Source of the DNA: Pachypanchax playfairii
Taxonomy: Eukaryota > Chordata > Actinopteri > Cyprinodontiformes > Aplocheilidae
Length of the DNA stretch: 64,000 bases
Reading direction: 5' to 3'
Assembly: GCA_006937955.1 (NCBI GenBank)
Contig: SSNP01000025.1
Span: forward strand, 1,353,159 to 1,417,158
The position numbers and the translations under genes are program-made. Each line of letters begins with the position of its first letter. Positions within the stretch are counted from its first letter, which is position 1. The notes beneath the pieces are model-generated. The model was not told the DNA's origin, made no database searches, and worked only from the letters and a program-made list of their open reading frames with translations. Shown here piece after piece: positions 1 through 15,500 of this stretch.

Positions 1-3000
1 AGCCAGGTGCAAGCAGTAGTCGTCACTTTGTGTGCACAGAAACGTAGAGACACGTGAAATGTGAGAACGTTATAGTGTTAGTGAGTGAAGAAAAGCAACT
101 TGACTGTCTCAGAAAAGAAGAGAAGTTGAGAGGGAAGACAGTAGTTTCTGTCCAAACTGGACAAAAACTCCAACATTTTCTTTCTTCCTGGAGCGTAAAA
201 TTTGTTTTTGTAATGAAAAATACCAAAATCTGCCCTTTAAAATGTTATTATGAGATTAAACCCAAATTTTTTGAGCAATCATACCCACTAAAAGCTGTAG
301 TGGGAGTATAGAAGACAAATAATCTATGAACTCATTGTGACAGACCCACCAGAATCCTGACAGAGTCACTGACCGTCCAGCAACACACTCAGACTGTGTG
401 TCAACATAAACCAACTCAGACTGTGCAGAAAAGTGCACGACTCCAGTAGATTTATATTAGTTAACATTAATTACAAGTGAAAGAGAAAGGAAGAAACAAT
501 ACTTTTTATTGTTTTTCCTACTCAGTATTTGTTTACTTACTTACATACATACATTGATACATTCTGGACCTTTCCTTGAGGAAAAATATTTGAACAGACC
601 TTTCAAAATTTTAACTGAAGATCCCTGATTTAAAGTCTGAGTTTGCATTTGAGCATTATAATTTACGTGTATTTTGGGGGGAAATACCTTAATTTTAGTA
701 GAAAGTGCAGCTTTAGCACTTATGGCAAAAATACAACAAAAAATGAAAACAATAAAATCAGGTTATTTATGTGTCCCTGGCGTTATTTTATAATGTATAT
801 TTTATTATGAGCCCTGAGACATAAATCAAATGAAAGGTTTGTTTAACATTTCAACAGTCATATGATAACTATTTTAATTGCAAAGTGAAGTAAAAAGTTG
901 TGATATAAACAAACAAACCTCACCTCATTAACACACTGAGACCTTGTTTTCAGTCACATGCCCATATGGAAAATAAAACTCTATTATTATTATTATTGAG
1001 AGGAGTTGACTCTGATGATGGCTGACAGTAGTGAGATTTATAAATAATGCTGTATTCAAACTGTGTAAGTAGGCTAACAAGTCCTATAGCAACACTGCTA
1101 ACCTTGTTAAACACTGATATTCAGCTACAGGCTGAAAGAGAGGCGGCGGCTACCTGAGGAGAAAAAGAAACTCGCCACGAGTGTGACGCAAACTTCTGAT
1201 ACTTCTCATGAAGCTGGACCTGCAGGTTTACGTCACATCTTATTGGTGTTTTTTCTTCAAAGTAACCTGTAAACATGTTCAATTAACATTGTCTAAATGG
1301 GTGTGAGGGAACATCCACACTCACTTTAATTATATTCCTTTTGATCCGAATTTAGGCAAGAGAGTAAATATAAGATGACAGAAAAAACAATGTTGAAAAA
1401 GCTTTGATTCACCTTGAGAAGGGCCAATGGGTAACAAACAATCATTTATCAGTAAAGCCATAAGTCTACGTGTGACAGCTCTCCTGATGAGATTTAGATA
1501 AGAACAGATTGTGATTTACTATTAGGTCACGAATCAAGCTCACTCGCATGTCAGGAATTATTAATATTTATGAATTATTAAAGAAGTCATAGCTGATTTG
1601 CCACATTTGTGGATGCATGTAACTCACTGTCGAGACATGTATTTGGATCTGTCTGAAAGCTGCAGGCAGGTAATAAACTCAGAGGAAAAACGAACAGCTG
1701 TACGAAACAAACAACCTCAGCTCCTGCTAATGTTCTCCCAAAGCTCAGAATTCTTCCACTGCCTGTGAGTCTCATTACAGACAATTTTAAATGTGTGCTG
1801 CAAACATTGGAAAAGATTAAATGAATCAGAATATGTTGTGGGTTGTTGTAGTGGATGGGCGATGGCTTCTTTCTGTTTGGAGAGATTTGTTTAGGTGTCA
1901 TGACAGCTTGATTTATTAAAACAGAGTCTGAAAGCAGGTGTCTCACACCAAAAGCATTATGAGCTGCTACCCTCAACTTCCAAAACAAATAGTATACCTG
2001 CACAAATCATAGCTGCACGAACACATTCACATCAACAGCAGACAGGAGTCAGAATGCATTTAACAGATTTGTGTAACGACTACACTGAATCCTCGGAATC
2101 AAATTATTGTAGCTGATTTTTGGAAACGAGGAAGTATAGTTTGAATTTTTATCACTAATATAAAACTCAAATTCTAACCCGACTTTATCCAAAACAAATC
2201 AAAACATAATAAAGATATTATTCTCTGAACCCACTGTATTTCTAGAAAGAAGGTCAGGAAAAATTTGGAACAAAGAGAGTATGTTTAAAAAAAAATTATT
2301 TATAATTTTTTGGCACAACCAAAAAAAAAAAGTCCACAACAATGAAGGTGTTGATTTCACTGCACAATGTTGTTTTTAGATATTAGTTTAACTCTACAAA
2401 GTCCTGTTCTCCAGTCTCTCACATCTCACAGCAGATACAGAGACGACGTGTCCCTGTCACACTGGATGAGACTTTAAGTGTTGGAAAAACAAATGTAAAG
2501 GGGCTTGGACCATAAAAGGCAAACAGCAAGAGCTGCAGTGACACGGCTCGTAAAAAAGAGAAGCAACGTTCCACCAAACAACAGGCTTTTGGTGAATAAT
2601 TCAGAATGCATAAGAGTCCGTTTGAGAGCAGCTTTTCTAATATTCATGTGACATGATAGCCAAGACAGGAACTCAGGCTCTCACTGGCACAATGTTACTC
2701 ATACTGTGAAGCACTACAGCGTTTTGTAATTCATAGCTTCGGTTTTTTATACCAACCAAGGACATATCTCGACCAACTAGGAGCCTCAGTAGCAACTCAA
2801 TTATTTAAAAGTTAAACTAAAGTGAATCTGAAATTGAAGGACATTCCAATAAATAATGACAAACTCCCAAAAACAACTTTCACCCATAAGCCGAGAGAAT
2901 AACTTTCAACTTCCAGCTAGAAGGGAGCCATCGAGAGGATATTCTACAAACTGATATTTTTAATTTCACTTGATTGCAATTTTATAAAAAATAAATCATA

Positions 3001-3575
3001 TAAACAGGAACTGAGCAAATCTCTCAAATCTGTCTCAAATGTATCTTCAGGAAGATTTTAGGATGGTTTTGTCAGTGATGCTGATCAATCTGATCTATGT
3101 TGATTAGTTTAGTCTAATTACATTTGTTTAAAACAATTCAGTTCTTTTAACATTAATTTCATGTGTAGCTTTACATGTAATTGTCAAAGCTAAGCAGAAT
3201 CCCAGTGTAAAACAACACTGACAGTACAGGTTACCTCCCATATGAGTCAGAGTCTACACAGACTTCCACCTGGGGACAAACTCCCTTTATAAAGAATAAG
3301 CTTTAAATAAAATTGCTCTTGAGACTGCTCTAATTGCTTCAACAGCACAAAGTTCAGAACTCCTCCATTATGTGGGAAGTTTGTCATCATACATAGCTAA
3401 AGATGATGTATTTGTCTTTGTTTTCTCCTCAGAAAACAAAAAGTGGCCTTATTGCCCAGGAAATAATTGCTCCTGATCCTCACAATTACCACGACCCCTC
3501 AGTTCAGATGTTGCAATATTTCAAGAAAGGACAGAATTTTAAAAAAATAAAATAAAAAGCCAAACTGATCCTTAC
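1..3575. other. NPHP4 intron 4 or later, no exon recognised
   Basis: This AT-rich sequence lies downstream of NPHP4 coding exon 4. I looked on the minus strand for the next expected segment (the ENCSLQYT / FHLLPEN region of the family) and did not see it. The open frames here are short, match nothing I recognise and are not flanked by suitable splice sites. A short ATT run lies near 980-996. Confidence 0.5.
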
Positions 3576-6500
3576 AATCAGCAGAGTCCTTCAGCATGAG
3601 GTGGAGCAGGCCTCGTGGCGATCCGTGGTGTAAATTCAACCTATGGGATAGAATAAGGCCAACCTTATTAAAACACCGCTGCAAGTTACAGAGTTCCAGA
3701 GAATCTAATATTGGGGAATTTTAGTTTGACACTTGACCTGATTTGGAGGGAAAAGTTATGGAAAAAAAGATGCTGACGTTTGTCAGAGTTAAAGATTTGT
3801 TGTCAGAATAAGGCTATTAACCCTAATACACAAACACCAGTTGATTATAAGATTTCAGCAATATCAGTACAACCTACACATTAGTAACCAAGCTACATTT
3901 AGGTAAACTTTTTAACACTGCAGTTTTACCCAGAGGGCCTTGAATCGCTTACACACAACAGCAATTCAGCCATAAATGTTGTTAAAAGCATGAAACTGTC
4001 TGAAAAGATTAAATGTAGCTGGAAAATTAAAAGTTTGTAACATAAACAAAATGGCTGTACACTCTTTACTATGAAAACACCTGTGCCTCAGTAATCACCT
4101 TATGTGAAGCTCATTAATTTGTGTATGTGGTAATTAAAACAGCACCTTCTGTCCCCTTCAGTGACGAGACCCTCTGGTCTGTTGGTAAAAAGCTCCAGGA
4201 CAGTGAAGCCTCTCCCCAAAGCCTGATGGGAGCCGTCTGGTTTGGGTGAGAGTGACACCAGCTCCAGGACAACCAGTGTGCTGGGTATCACCAGAGATGT
4301 GTGGAAGTACAAGACCTGGGAAACACACACAACAGGATATCATCCACACTGTTTTTCTTATTCATTCAGAATGCAGGAACCTTTTTAAACTTCACTCTAC
4401 AGACCTTTGAGCTTATTTGGAGTGATAATCTTAAACAAAGGCTATAAAACTAAGAATTTATTTGATGTCAATTTGCAGCTTCTGACTGTAAAATCAACAA
4501 AACAAATAAACAAAGGTGACGTGTATGTTATCTTACAACCCTAAATCACAAAAATTTGAGACAAATCAGAAGTTATAAACGTAAAATTAATATTTTTCCA
4601 CTGACTTTTATGTAACTGAAGACAGTATGAATGTAAAATAATCAGCTTCTTTTGAATGTTTTGAATCCTTTATTGCATTTCAGAGCCAAAAAACCTGAAA
4701 AACAAGACAAAAGATGGTTGTTTTTCTGTCATCCCTGTTGCTGTATTTATCAATCATTGGGCAAGAGGCAGGGCTATACCTGGACAGGTCACCAGTCCAT
4801 CACAGGGACACATATAGATGGATAACGACTCAAACACACACTCACCTAGAGACAATTTAGAGTTACTAATTAATCTCATGCATATTTTTGGTCTGTGAAA
4901 GGAAGCTGGAGTCTCCAGAGAAAACTCACACATGCACAAGGAGAACATGTAAACTCCATGCAGAAAGGTCCCAGCCCAGTTTCAAACCCATTAACGTGTA
5001 ACAAAAAGCAAAAACAGAAGAAACATGTAATGTTTGATGCCAAACCGACCCCACCTACTGAAGTCTGAACCGCACGTGTTTCTTCTAAAAATGCTTTGAA
5101 TTAAAGATTCTTCAGACCATGCTAGTTTTTACTGTGAAATCAAAGCTGCTTCTGGGTGACAATAATACGAAGTTATGTTTTTTATATTAAAGTTTCACAT
5201 TATCAAAAAATGATTAGGATGGGAAAAATTTAAGTTGATGCAAAATTAAAATATTTTAAATATAAAAAGAACTATTTTATATAAAAAATTGTCTAAGAGA
5301 GGTTAAGCACACAGCAGAAAGAACTGATCAAGAGTCATGACACGTTATAATAATGACCAATAAACAACATCACATCAGGGAAATGACCTATAAACAAGTA
5401 CAGATGGTACACAGTCCCGTGGCACCTAGTTTGGCTTGAAGCATCAACTGCTTTCATCATTTGAGTTATAGCAGTCCAGGGACAAGCGAAACAAAAACAT
5501 GACACATGTGAAGCATTTAATTACTGAGAAACCATTGGAATAAATTGAAACTTGCCATGCGAAGGTTTCTGATCTTTGTGGAAATCATTTTGGACAATCT
5601 TTTTTCCAAGGCAAAAAGCATGTCACTGTCTGCAGTAAGTTCTCATTAACAAAAAGACATGTTTATTTGAAAATAATGCTCTTTGCAAATGCAATAGATT
5701 ATTTTACCTTCAATACATTCATGCGACGTGCCCCAGAAAATATTATTTCCTTTAAGAGATAAATCCTTTTTTATTCAACTCTTGTGGTCATAACAATGTA
5801 ATTGATGTTGATCTCTTGGTCTCCGATAACATACACTAAAGGTTAAGGAAACTCCCTATTGGTGAGGAAAAGAGAAATTCTACAGTCAGGAGATGGATTT
5901 ATTGTGTTGACCTGCTATTTCCACACAAGTTCTTAAACAATCGACCCTTTGGGGAGTCATTTTGTATTCCCTGCCAGGTAGATGCAATTTTATACAGGCT
6001 CTGATGTGTTCAAATTGGAAATAATAGCTTTGCTGTGCCAGAACCACCCTGTTTTACATTTCACAAAGACATGAATATCATAAAGAGACCCACAAATTCC
6101 CACTGATCCATTGGTGCAGAAGCACAAAGGCTGTTGTTTTCCTTTTCAGAATCATAAAAAAGAAATAACACGCTGACATCATCAGAAAAAAAACAGTATA
6201 AGTGGATTTGAACTACTCTGAAATACCAACTCACTTTCTCCAAGTGACACATCGACCAGCAGCTGAATACAGCTGAAGTCCAAAGTTTCTACCCACTATG
6301 AGCAAGAATGTCACTGTCATTTGGGGCTTTTATTGATTGATTTAAACTGTTGTTTTCTAGGGTGGAACGATCACATGACATAAAACCACAATGATTTTTA
6401 ACATTTTGAATTTATTGTGGATTTTCTCTTCTCTAGTGTGGGTCAAAATTATACATACAAGCACAACAATATACACACAATCATCTGTAAAGACTAGAAG

Positions 6501-9500
6501 ACATGTTGAAAACATGTGGGTGAGCTACTGTCCCATCAGAAAAGGGATAAAATGTTCAACCACGTGTCATGTATCACTGCTAGCTTCTCCGCTGAGGACA
6601 AAGACCAGATTTAAAAAGGTTTTGAAGGGTTTTTAGTTTACTATGAAAAAGATTTTAGAAACACCTCCAATACTTCTTGCTCATTGCTCCTAAAAGTAGC
6701 AAAACATCCATGTGGTGGCAGAAGTTAAGGCACATTGCTTTATACTTCATTGTTAATCCTGAGAACCCCTAAACTGTTTAACCATGATGAGAAAATTGTG
6801 AAAGTGAAGAACATGAGAGAAGGACAGCTTAAGTCAAAGCCCAAGTTTAGTTTTCAGTCAGACTCTTTTTTTTAATCTAAAGACCTAAAGAGGTTCTTAT
6901 ATTCAGCTGTAAAAGCATAAACACTGAACTCAATTCACTCAAGGCTTAAAGTTTATGCTTTTCACAACCAATCTACAGTACAGACTGTACTGTACAGTCT
7001 TTTACAAAGCTATGCAACAAGGGATTGGTTGTGATCTTGTTGCTTCAGAGCCATTAGAGCGATGAGAAACGTCATTTAGAAAAACAGCTGCATCTGCAGT
7101 AACACCAGGCGCTACACACAAAATGTCAGGCCTAATAAAAGGTTATACAGCGACTGTCAACAAAACGACATTTGATTCTCACTGGGGTAAACATCTCATC
7201 TCCATAAGTTAAGCAAAGATGGAATAACAGTAATATGGTGGCATTAAAATATAATCAACATGGAGGATTGTAGCAGGACGTTACCATCAAAAACCAACTT
7301 CTCAGCAACTTCTGGAATGTTTTGCTGAGATGCATTAGAGAGTGATGGAGGACTTATGATAAGAAGAAGAGAACTAAAGCAAAACAAAGACCCTCAAGCA
7401 GTATTTTGTTACTGACTATGTGTTTACAGTCTCGGCCAAACGACTGGATCTTTTAAAACTAAGAAAATTACTGTTCAGTGTCATTAAATCTGATGCCAGC
7501 TTAACTTTTCAGAAACCAACTAAAATATTTTCTTGGGTCATTTTGCTGTTTTATAGTCCTGGTTTTGCTTGATAGTTTAGAGGGAAGAGAGGAATTTTAG
7601 TAAGAAAGACAATAAACTGTGATGAACTAGAAACTTCTCTTGAAATGCATCAACAGAAACTTGTGAAACAGCTTCATATGTTCCAATACCTGGCTTTTGG
7701 TGCTAAAGAAGCGATTATTACCCTCTCACAGAGCTATCAAAGTATAAAGGCTGCAGATAATTTGCACCACACCCTTGAGGGGGTCATTTAAAAGCTCAAC
7801 TCATGGGCAATTAGGCGAACACAGAGGGAGAACCACACAAAACAGAGAATTGACCGTTGCTTTTGCAAAGAAAGGTCCAGAGCAACTGGATTTTAATTGC
7901 CCTGGATCTGTTTGACCTCTGGAGGTTTTCCAAAAGAAAGGCAAACAGAGTATGTCCATTAAGTCTACACACTGGCTGGGAGTGTGAGAGCTCAGATGTC
8001 AGACACCTGGAGTTTAGGAAACAAGCCACAACTGCATCCTTATCAAAACTATTTACATATTTGTATGTACGCTACATACAAAGAAAGAACTTTCTGTAGA
8101 TTCTTGATGGCTACACTCTGACATCACAGAATCCCATATAAAGATTCTGGTTTTGGCAGCAGTGCCAACAATTTGAGGGTGAGAATAGCGACAGAGAAAA
8201 CGTTAGGAAGAGGGATACAGCAAGTCATTTTACAGGCACAGAACCAGCAGGTATCAGCATCACAAATCCTTTTGGAGAGAAATTCTATGACTGTCACAAG
8301 CACAGTGGAGATGAGAGATTGCAGAGTGGATGATAGAAAGTCAAAAAAAGGACAAGAATAGAGGCTTCAGGCTCCCTTATGGCCATTATGTCACAGAATT
8401 GCAGTAAGACAGATAGGACTGGTATGCATACTGTATGTGTGACAGCTGAATCAAAAAGATTTTCAGCAAGACATCTTAACAGAGCCAAAACTTTGGGAAA
8501 AATGTAAATGTTCTTCCCAGCTATACTGACTGCTTCTTGGTGGGAAACAAATGTGCAGCAAATACGTGCAATGCATCAACATCATTAACCGTGCTGCATA
8601 TATTGGTAGAAAATACAGCATAACTAAATAATGAGGGTGGCTCAAAAATATAATACATTTAAATAAATATATGTGCAGCAAAATATAAAAACTAGACAAA
8701 ACTGGAACTGTTTCTTGGAGACCAGATTAGTTGGTAGTTTTTCAAAAGTTTGAGATTTTGTTTGTTTTTTGTTAGTGAATTTGACCTGGTGGTGCAGCAG
8801 CATAAGCTAACACTTCCTGTCTGTCTTACTCCCTCTCTTTTGTTAATGTCAACATCCTGTATCACATGGGAAAGATATCGATGAAAAATGTTCAACTAGA
8901 AACTTACTGTCCATCAGAACTGTTCTGGTCTGGTCCTATTAGTGTTGTGTAGGGACTGACCTAGAAAGTTTTCATTTAAAAATCCAAAATAAAAGCATAT
9001 ATGTTGCAATTCCTTTAATAATTCATGATCATAAAATGTATCATGCACCCCTCCCCCCACCTTTGTGTTGTATTTGCATCAGCTTTGTTGTTGCTGCATT
9101 AAGAGTTTTGTCCTAAACTGCAAATTCCACTTTGAGGCACCTCTGAAATGTTTGTGCTTATGATACTGCTGACTTGGTCCATCTTTGCTGAGCAGTTTGT
9201 GCACACACTATTTCAATAATGGGGTAAATCATGGGGTAAAACTCTGTTGACAAACATGAAGAATGGATCCAGTCTGTTGTGGGAAGAACTGATGAAAACT
9301 GAAAAAATCCCAGGTTTTGTAGCAAGTGAAAACCTTGTATTAGAGGCACATGGGAAACAAGACAAAAAGTCCAAATATTTCCTGTTTTAAAGAAAATTAG
9401 TCAAAAGAGTCTTAATCGTTGACTAATTGTTCACATCAACACAGACTCCAGTTCTAGTGATTCAATACTGGACACACAAAAAAATCCTACAGTCAGCTCA

Positions 9501-12500
9501 ATGCTCACCGCCTCTTTTCTTAAGTTCCTTTATTTCATTCTTTGCATCTTATATCCAGTTTTGTATCTTAATCCTAACAAAATTCTACAACATCTCCAGC
9601 TTTACCAACAACAAATCCAAATGCTTGCAGAGTAAAATCTGAGTTTGTCACTGAGGTTTTGTTCTCCTGACATTTGGAAAATCCTGAATGAGATGCCTTA
9701 CAGGCAGACAGTGCTGGGTGCTGACTGAATCCTGGAGGTGCATCGCAATATATCAGGAATGCAGGAAATATACAGTGATGAAAGAAAATGGTGGCATCGT
9801 GCCAGACTTCAGATACAACGAGGTAAAGCTTGAATTGACATGTCAAAGGCAGAAACAACAAAGTACAAGACAGACAGAATCTCTTTCTTTCCCCTCTGTT
9901 TCAACACACACCCACACACACACAGGCAGTGCAGACCCCAGGGAGAGCTGATAGCAGAAATATTGGGACGAGCTCTGTGTGTGGTTGACTTGTGTGTGTG
10001 TGTGTTTTAGATTCAAAGAGTAAACATGTGGATGGGAAACAGAGAAGGACCAAAAGAGAAGGAAGACAGGGATGGAGAACGAAGTAAAGCATAAGTAAAT
10101 ACACAACAGTAGGAATAAGACATGTATACACACACACACACAGCTAAAACCTCCTGGAGGCTCTCATCTCTCTCCATCACCTCAGCAGTAGCTCTTCTGG
10201 CCCTTGAGTTCCTTTGATTGCGCAGACACACCCACAGTATATAGCTGTGTATTACGGGATGTGCCACTCTACTGTGTAAAGCTGTTAAGCAGCAGCTGCT
10301 CCATGATATGTTTGGTCCCCTCGGAGCTGAAATATTGATCAGTTCTCAGGCAAGGCGTGCAGTCTTCAACCCAACCGTCCCCATGTATAATTGAAGTGTA
10401 TATCTCTTAGTGTGGAATGCCAGTTGGGAGAAGGAATTAAGCACAGAGGTAGGCTGAAGGCCCGTCTCTGCTGCCAAAGTAACTCCTTTGTCCATCAATC
10501 ATAAGGTCTTTCACATACAGCATGAATTGTAAAGAAAGGAGGACAGAATATGGGACATGCTCATTTTAAATATAGGATAAAGATTTACAGCTGAGCACTT
10601 AGCAAGTCTGCATGAGAGTTAGGAGAAACCTATGGACCAGTGAGCTTTAATGCAAGGGTGATGTTCCACAAATTTTATTTATTGAAAAGAAGTTAACTGT
10701 CTATTAATACACCAAATTCCTTGAAGTGAATCTTTAAAAACTGTCCTGACAAAATTAACATTTTTCTGTGATGGGATCTAGAAACATTATACAAACGAAC
10801 TTGTTTATTTAGGTTTTTATAAGAAAAAAGAGCTTTTTCACAATTGCACAGGACTCAAATTTGCATCCACATTATTCCACAGATGAAATATTCATAAGTC
10901 AAAAAATGTATTTTATTACCAAAGCATCCCAATATTAAGACAAGCCAGGATCTTTTTCATAACAACATAGCTTTTAATGCAAAAACTTGAGTTATTATAG
11001 AAAGAAAATCCCAATAACAAACATGAATTTCAAACATCCAACTTTTAAAATTAAAATGCCTATTGCCTATTTATTCAGCTGCTGTGTGATAATTATGTCC
11101 ATGTACAGAATAAAAACCTTTGTTACTGTTTCACTAACATCTGTGAGGCAAACGTACTTTGTAGAGATGGATGTGTGTTAATGTCACACCGCCAGCTTGT
11201 CAGTGTCTCAAGACCAAAGTACCTCCAAATAAATGAATGGCTTTCTTTAACTCATATTCACAGAGCAGAACAACATTTTCAATCAAGACTCTGTTGTTCA
11301 AGTGGCTGCATAACTTATACAACAAGATGAAGAGCCAGAATAAAAGGTTGTAATGGCAAGATTAGAGCAAATACCACCCAAACAATTTACATTCTTTTAG
11401 TTCAACCCATAAAGGGATCATTTAATGAAATAATAGCGCATATCTTAATTGATTAAAATGAAATACTAGTTGTATGTCTACCGTATTTCCTAAATGACTG
11501 TAATAATCACAGTGATAATGGTGATGATTTCACCTCCCAAAAGATTATTAATGATGCTGAGTTTTCACCCACCATGACAGTCACAGTTGTAGGTACAAGT
11601 TAATTATTAAAAATAAAAGGTTTGGAGCAATCATCCAATTAACTGTCAAGATCAAAACAGTCAACATACCATTTGAGTTTGGATCAGTAATAACTCAGTT
11701 TTCATGATTTAATTCTAGCTGCTGATACCAAAACCTGATTATGAGTCAATTTTAAGCAACTCAACAGAAAGAAATGTCCTTTTTTTTCCCTTTAACCCAG
11801 TTTTAAGTTACAAAACTTTGCAAATAAAGTGAATTCATGTCTCCTCTTACTGAGCTGAGCATGAAGTGCTGTCTTTGTCTGAGAAAAGCAGAGAGGTGTG
11901 TAAGACGATGCAGCTTTTTAATTCCACTGATCACTACAGTTTGGCTTTTTTATGTAAGTGAGCAGCATTAAGTTGGCAGCATCTTACAGACTTCTTCCTG
12001 CAGGGAAATGATAAAACTGAGGTGTAATTTGCTGGTGAATGGTTAAACGTTTGTGTAAAAACAGCAGTTGGTGTGTATATGTCTGTGTGTGTATATAGAG
12101 GAGGAGTGTGGGGGGAGAAGAAAAAGAGCTCAGCTGTGTTGTTATTAACAATATAACTGAAGCAGTGTAGATTAGACTCCCTGCAGCAATACAACTTACA
12201 GCCAGTTCTATACGGTTCTCCAGAAACATCAAATGGAAGTAGCTCTTGTGAAACAGACTCGACACACAGATTCAGTTTAATTTTAATGGACTGACTCAGA
12301 TTGATACAAGTTGTTGGTTTGTTCAACCGGAAAAATCACCCAAGACCCTCACATCAAAATCTAAACAATGATCATTGATTAATCGCTTTTTTCAGATAAT
12401 CTATAGATTAATTAGCAGTTTACTGCTGATCTATTAAACAGTGTCTCGGTCTGTAAGATGCAATCATACAGCAAAAATGTGTGCAACATTCGATCTATAT

Positions 12501-15500
12501 CAAGATAAGCTCCCAGTACATGCTTCTTTTATTTGTAGGATTATGGATAAGTATCTGGCTGCATGGTGGTGCCGTCGGTTGCCCTGCAGCAAGGAGGTCC
12601 TTGGTTTGAATCCCAGCTGCATGGAGTTCTCCCCTTGTGTGAGCGAGTTTTCTCTGAGGACTTTCCTTGAATGGTGAAATTTAAATGGGCCCCTAGGTGA
12701 GCATGTGAATAGTTTCTTGTCTCTGTGTGGCCCTGTGATGGATTGGCGCCCTATCCAGGGCGTGACATCGTCTCTCGCCCAATGACAGCTTAGAACAGGC
12801 ACCAGCTCCCACCTTGACTTTATTGTAAAAGTTTGTTTCTTAACTTTCTTAACTTAAAGACTTTGAAACATCTGAACATGAAAAAATCTTTAGGATTCAA
12901 AAGGTTATCAGACGCTGCTTAGCATAGAAATAGAACAGAGTGTAACAGCTGCACTGGGAGAGTGACGACTTGCTAAAAAGCAAACTTCAAGGAATTTGGC
13001 CCATAATTCAGAGGACAACTGTAAAGCAGCTAAACTAAATGTTACAGTCTAAATCAGTTGGTTTAATTGTTTAATGTCGAAACGTCTATTTTCTTATGAT
13101 TATTTTAGTGTCACAGAATGAAATAAAGGTTTGATATGAGAATTAGGTAATCAAGTTTCCCCCTAAACAGAGAAGCGAAGGCCACGACTTCTTTCTATAT
13201 AACAACTAAATGTTCACGCTTGAGAAGCTGCGAAACACTCGAACAATCAAACATGGTAGAGTGCAAACCACTGCACACAAGAAGAAATACAGCAGCGTTC
13301 AAACAGAATTTTTTTCTTCAGCTGAACATGTCTTTGCTTTTAGAGAGAGAGGCAAAATGGAAAGGATAAAGACTTTAACTGGAGCTTTGTTACAGCAATA
13401 GCAGCTACATTTTGATGATATATTGTATGTTATAAGAGGGGAAACTTGTGCTTTACAGCACAACTGCAAATTGAGCCAAAATGTGAACATTAAAGAGTTT
13501 TTTTTAAAAAAATAGTATGTTCAAATGCTTCATTAAAACTGGAGGAATTACAGTTTATTCTCGTTGACTAGATCCTGTTTCTGCTTTTCACTTCTTAGAA
13601 GTCATGTGATGAAGCTGCATGATGGCATTTTGATGGAAATACCCATGTAGTGACCTGCGTTTAATCCCACTATCTTTATCTAAAACATGACAGTGCAACA
13701 TGTTTAGACACGTTACTAAAAACAGAAACATTTAAATGTGAAGGTGGGTGCTAGTCCTGAATTATCCCATGCAGTGCCAAACAGCATTTAGATACTTAAA
13801 AAAATAAAACAGAGGTTATGCAGACAAGATAAAAAAGCTTGGCCTTTTCTCCCAAACTCAGCTGTCGGCCTGATAATGTTGCACATTTGAGAAGAAACCG
13901 CTGGCTCCCTGCTTTCACAAGGAGTTCAAATGGAGTGATCACAGAGAGAGACAATGCAGAAAGATGAACATTTCTCTGCCTCCTCCAGTCCCTCAGCTCC
14001 TCCAACTCTGCATCTGTAGCACAACATTGCCCTCTACTGACAACAGCTGTCACTGACAAAGTGTCTAAAGAGCTGTTCAAAATACATTCACCATTTTCCA
14101 GAGATTTGCGCAATGATTGGAGGAAAGTAGCAAAAGCAATAACAAAAAGCCCAAAACAGTCTTGTTTTCTTGGAGTATCAAAAATTCAATAAAAAAATGT
14201 ACCAATAACTCAAATTTCTAATTGTGTTTATTTATAATTCACATAAAAGCAATTCCGAAAGATTTTAAAACCCTTGGAGCTTTCAAAATCCCATCACACT
14301 GGCGTGGAAAGTTTTATCATGCACTTCTTCTGCAAGATAAAAACCTATGAACCCACAAAGCAGCTGCCACAGAAAGCAAAAAGCAACTGGCACGTCGCTG
14401 ACATGATATCGTAAGCTCCGGAGAGCAAGAAAGAAATGCAAATACAAAGAAGGGGAACAGATTAAGCTGGAGCTCTCTCTTCCTGCTTTTAATCACCATG
14501 CATCTTTGCTTTTCTGCAGATATTAAAACCAATCCATCATCAGCTGACTGGAGAGGTGGAGGGAAGTGGGGAGCTTGCAATTTTCACCGTGCTAATGCAA
14601 CTTAGGAGAGAATCCTCCCCCACTGACATTATTTGGATATCAAACAGCAATTTGCCACTTATAAACACCAGCATGAATGTGAGCGCATCGGGCCAAATCC
14701 AATAAAAAGAAAAAAGCTGGTGCAGCTCTCGCAGCATGGCAGAGAATGGCCGGGCCCACTTTATCATCCTTATAGGATATGATGTGGTTTATTTTATTAC
14801 CCTGGATGGATAATCAGATTTGGAAGTTGATTGGGATACCAAGTGGATTTTTATAGAGGCTATGACCATCGTGGTGAATCAAAGTAACACTTCACACTAT
14901 GAGAATGCTGCACCAAGAGAAGGTCAAGCTGATGGGTGAGAAAAGAAGACTGGGACAAAAATGATGTTGACAAAGTAGAAATCAGAATGTGACAAAGCTG
15001 TGACTCATTTGTGTCTCTGACTTTTGCAACTTCTTGTATTCACCAGCCAGCTACAGCTCACGGTCTCAAATCTGTCAAAAAATCTTGCACTAAAGCGCGC
15101 ACTGTAAGGTGAGGTGGCATCCTCAAAAGAAGCTTCTGGGAAGCCTCATGTAGCTCAGATCCATTTAGAAAACAGTGGGTGACTGGCCTCCAACTTGGAT
15201 TCACTGAGATATTCAGAGAGATAGAAGAAGAACACAGACATCCAGCTGTTCCTCGGGTATCAGCTCAAATATAACAACATGGCGCCTGGAGACGAAGCTT
15301 CAAGAAAGACATTTTATAGCTAATAACTGTTGGCCCTTTTACAAGGAACTCTGTGACAGGTAACGTCAAACATTATCAGACTTCAAGATACCAAAAATCC
15401 TGCCCTTAGCGGAATGACTATCTGCATCTGGCTGCTTTTGTAGTATCACATAAAAATAAATAATATCAGAAAGGGGTATAAATATCTGCTTCACAGCACC

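Noticed and set aside
1587..2003. 138-codon minus-strand frame as an NPHP4 exon
   Set aside because: No similarity to the expected NPHP4 segment and no acceptor or donor of the right phase.
13796..14113. 105-codon minus-strand frame in NPHP4 intron 2
   Set aside because: No domain, no splice sites in phase, and exons 2 and 3 join in phase without it.
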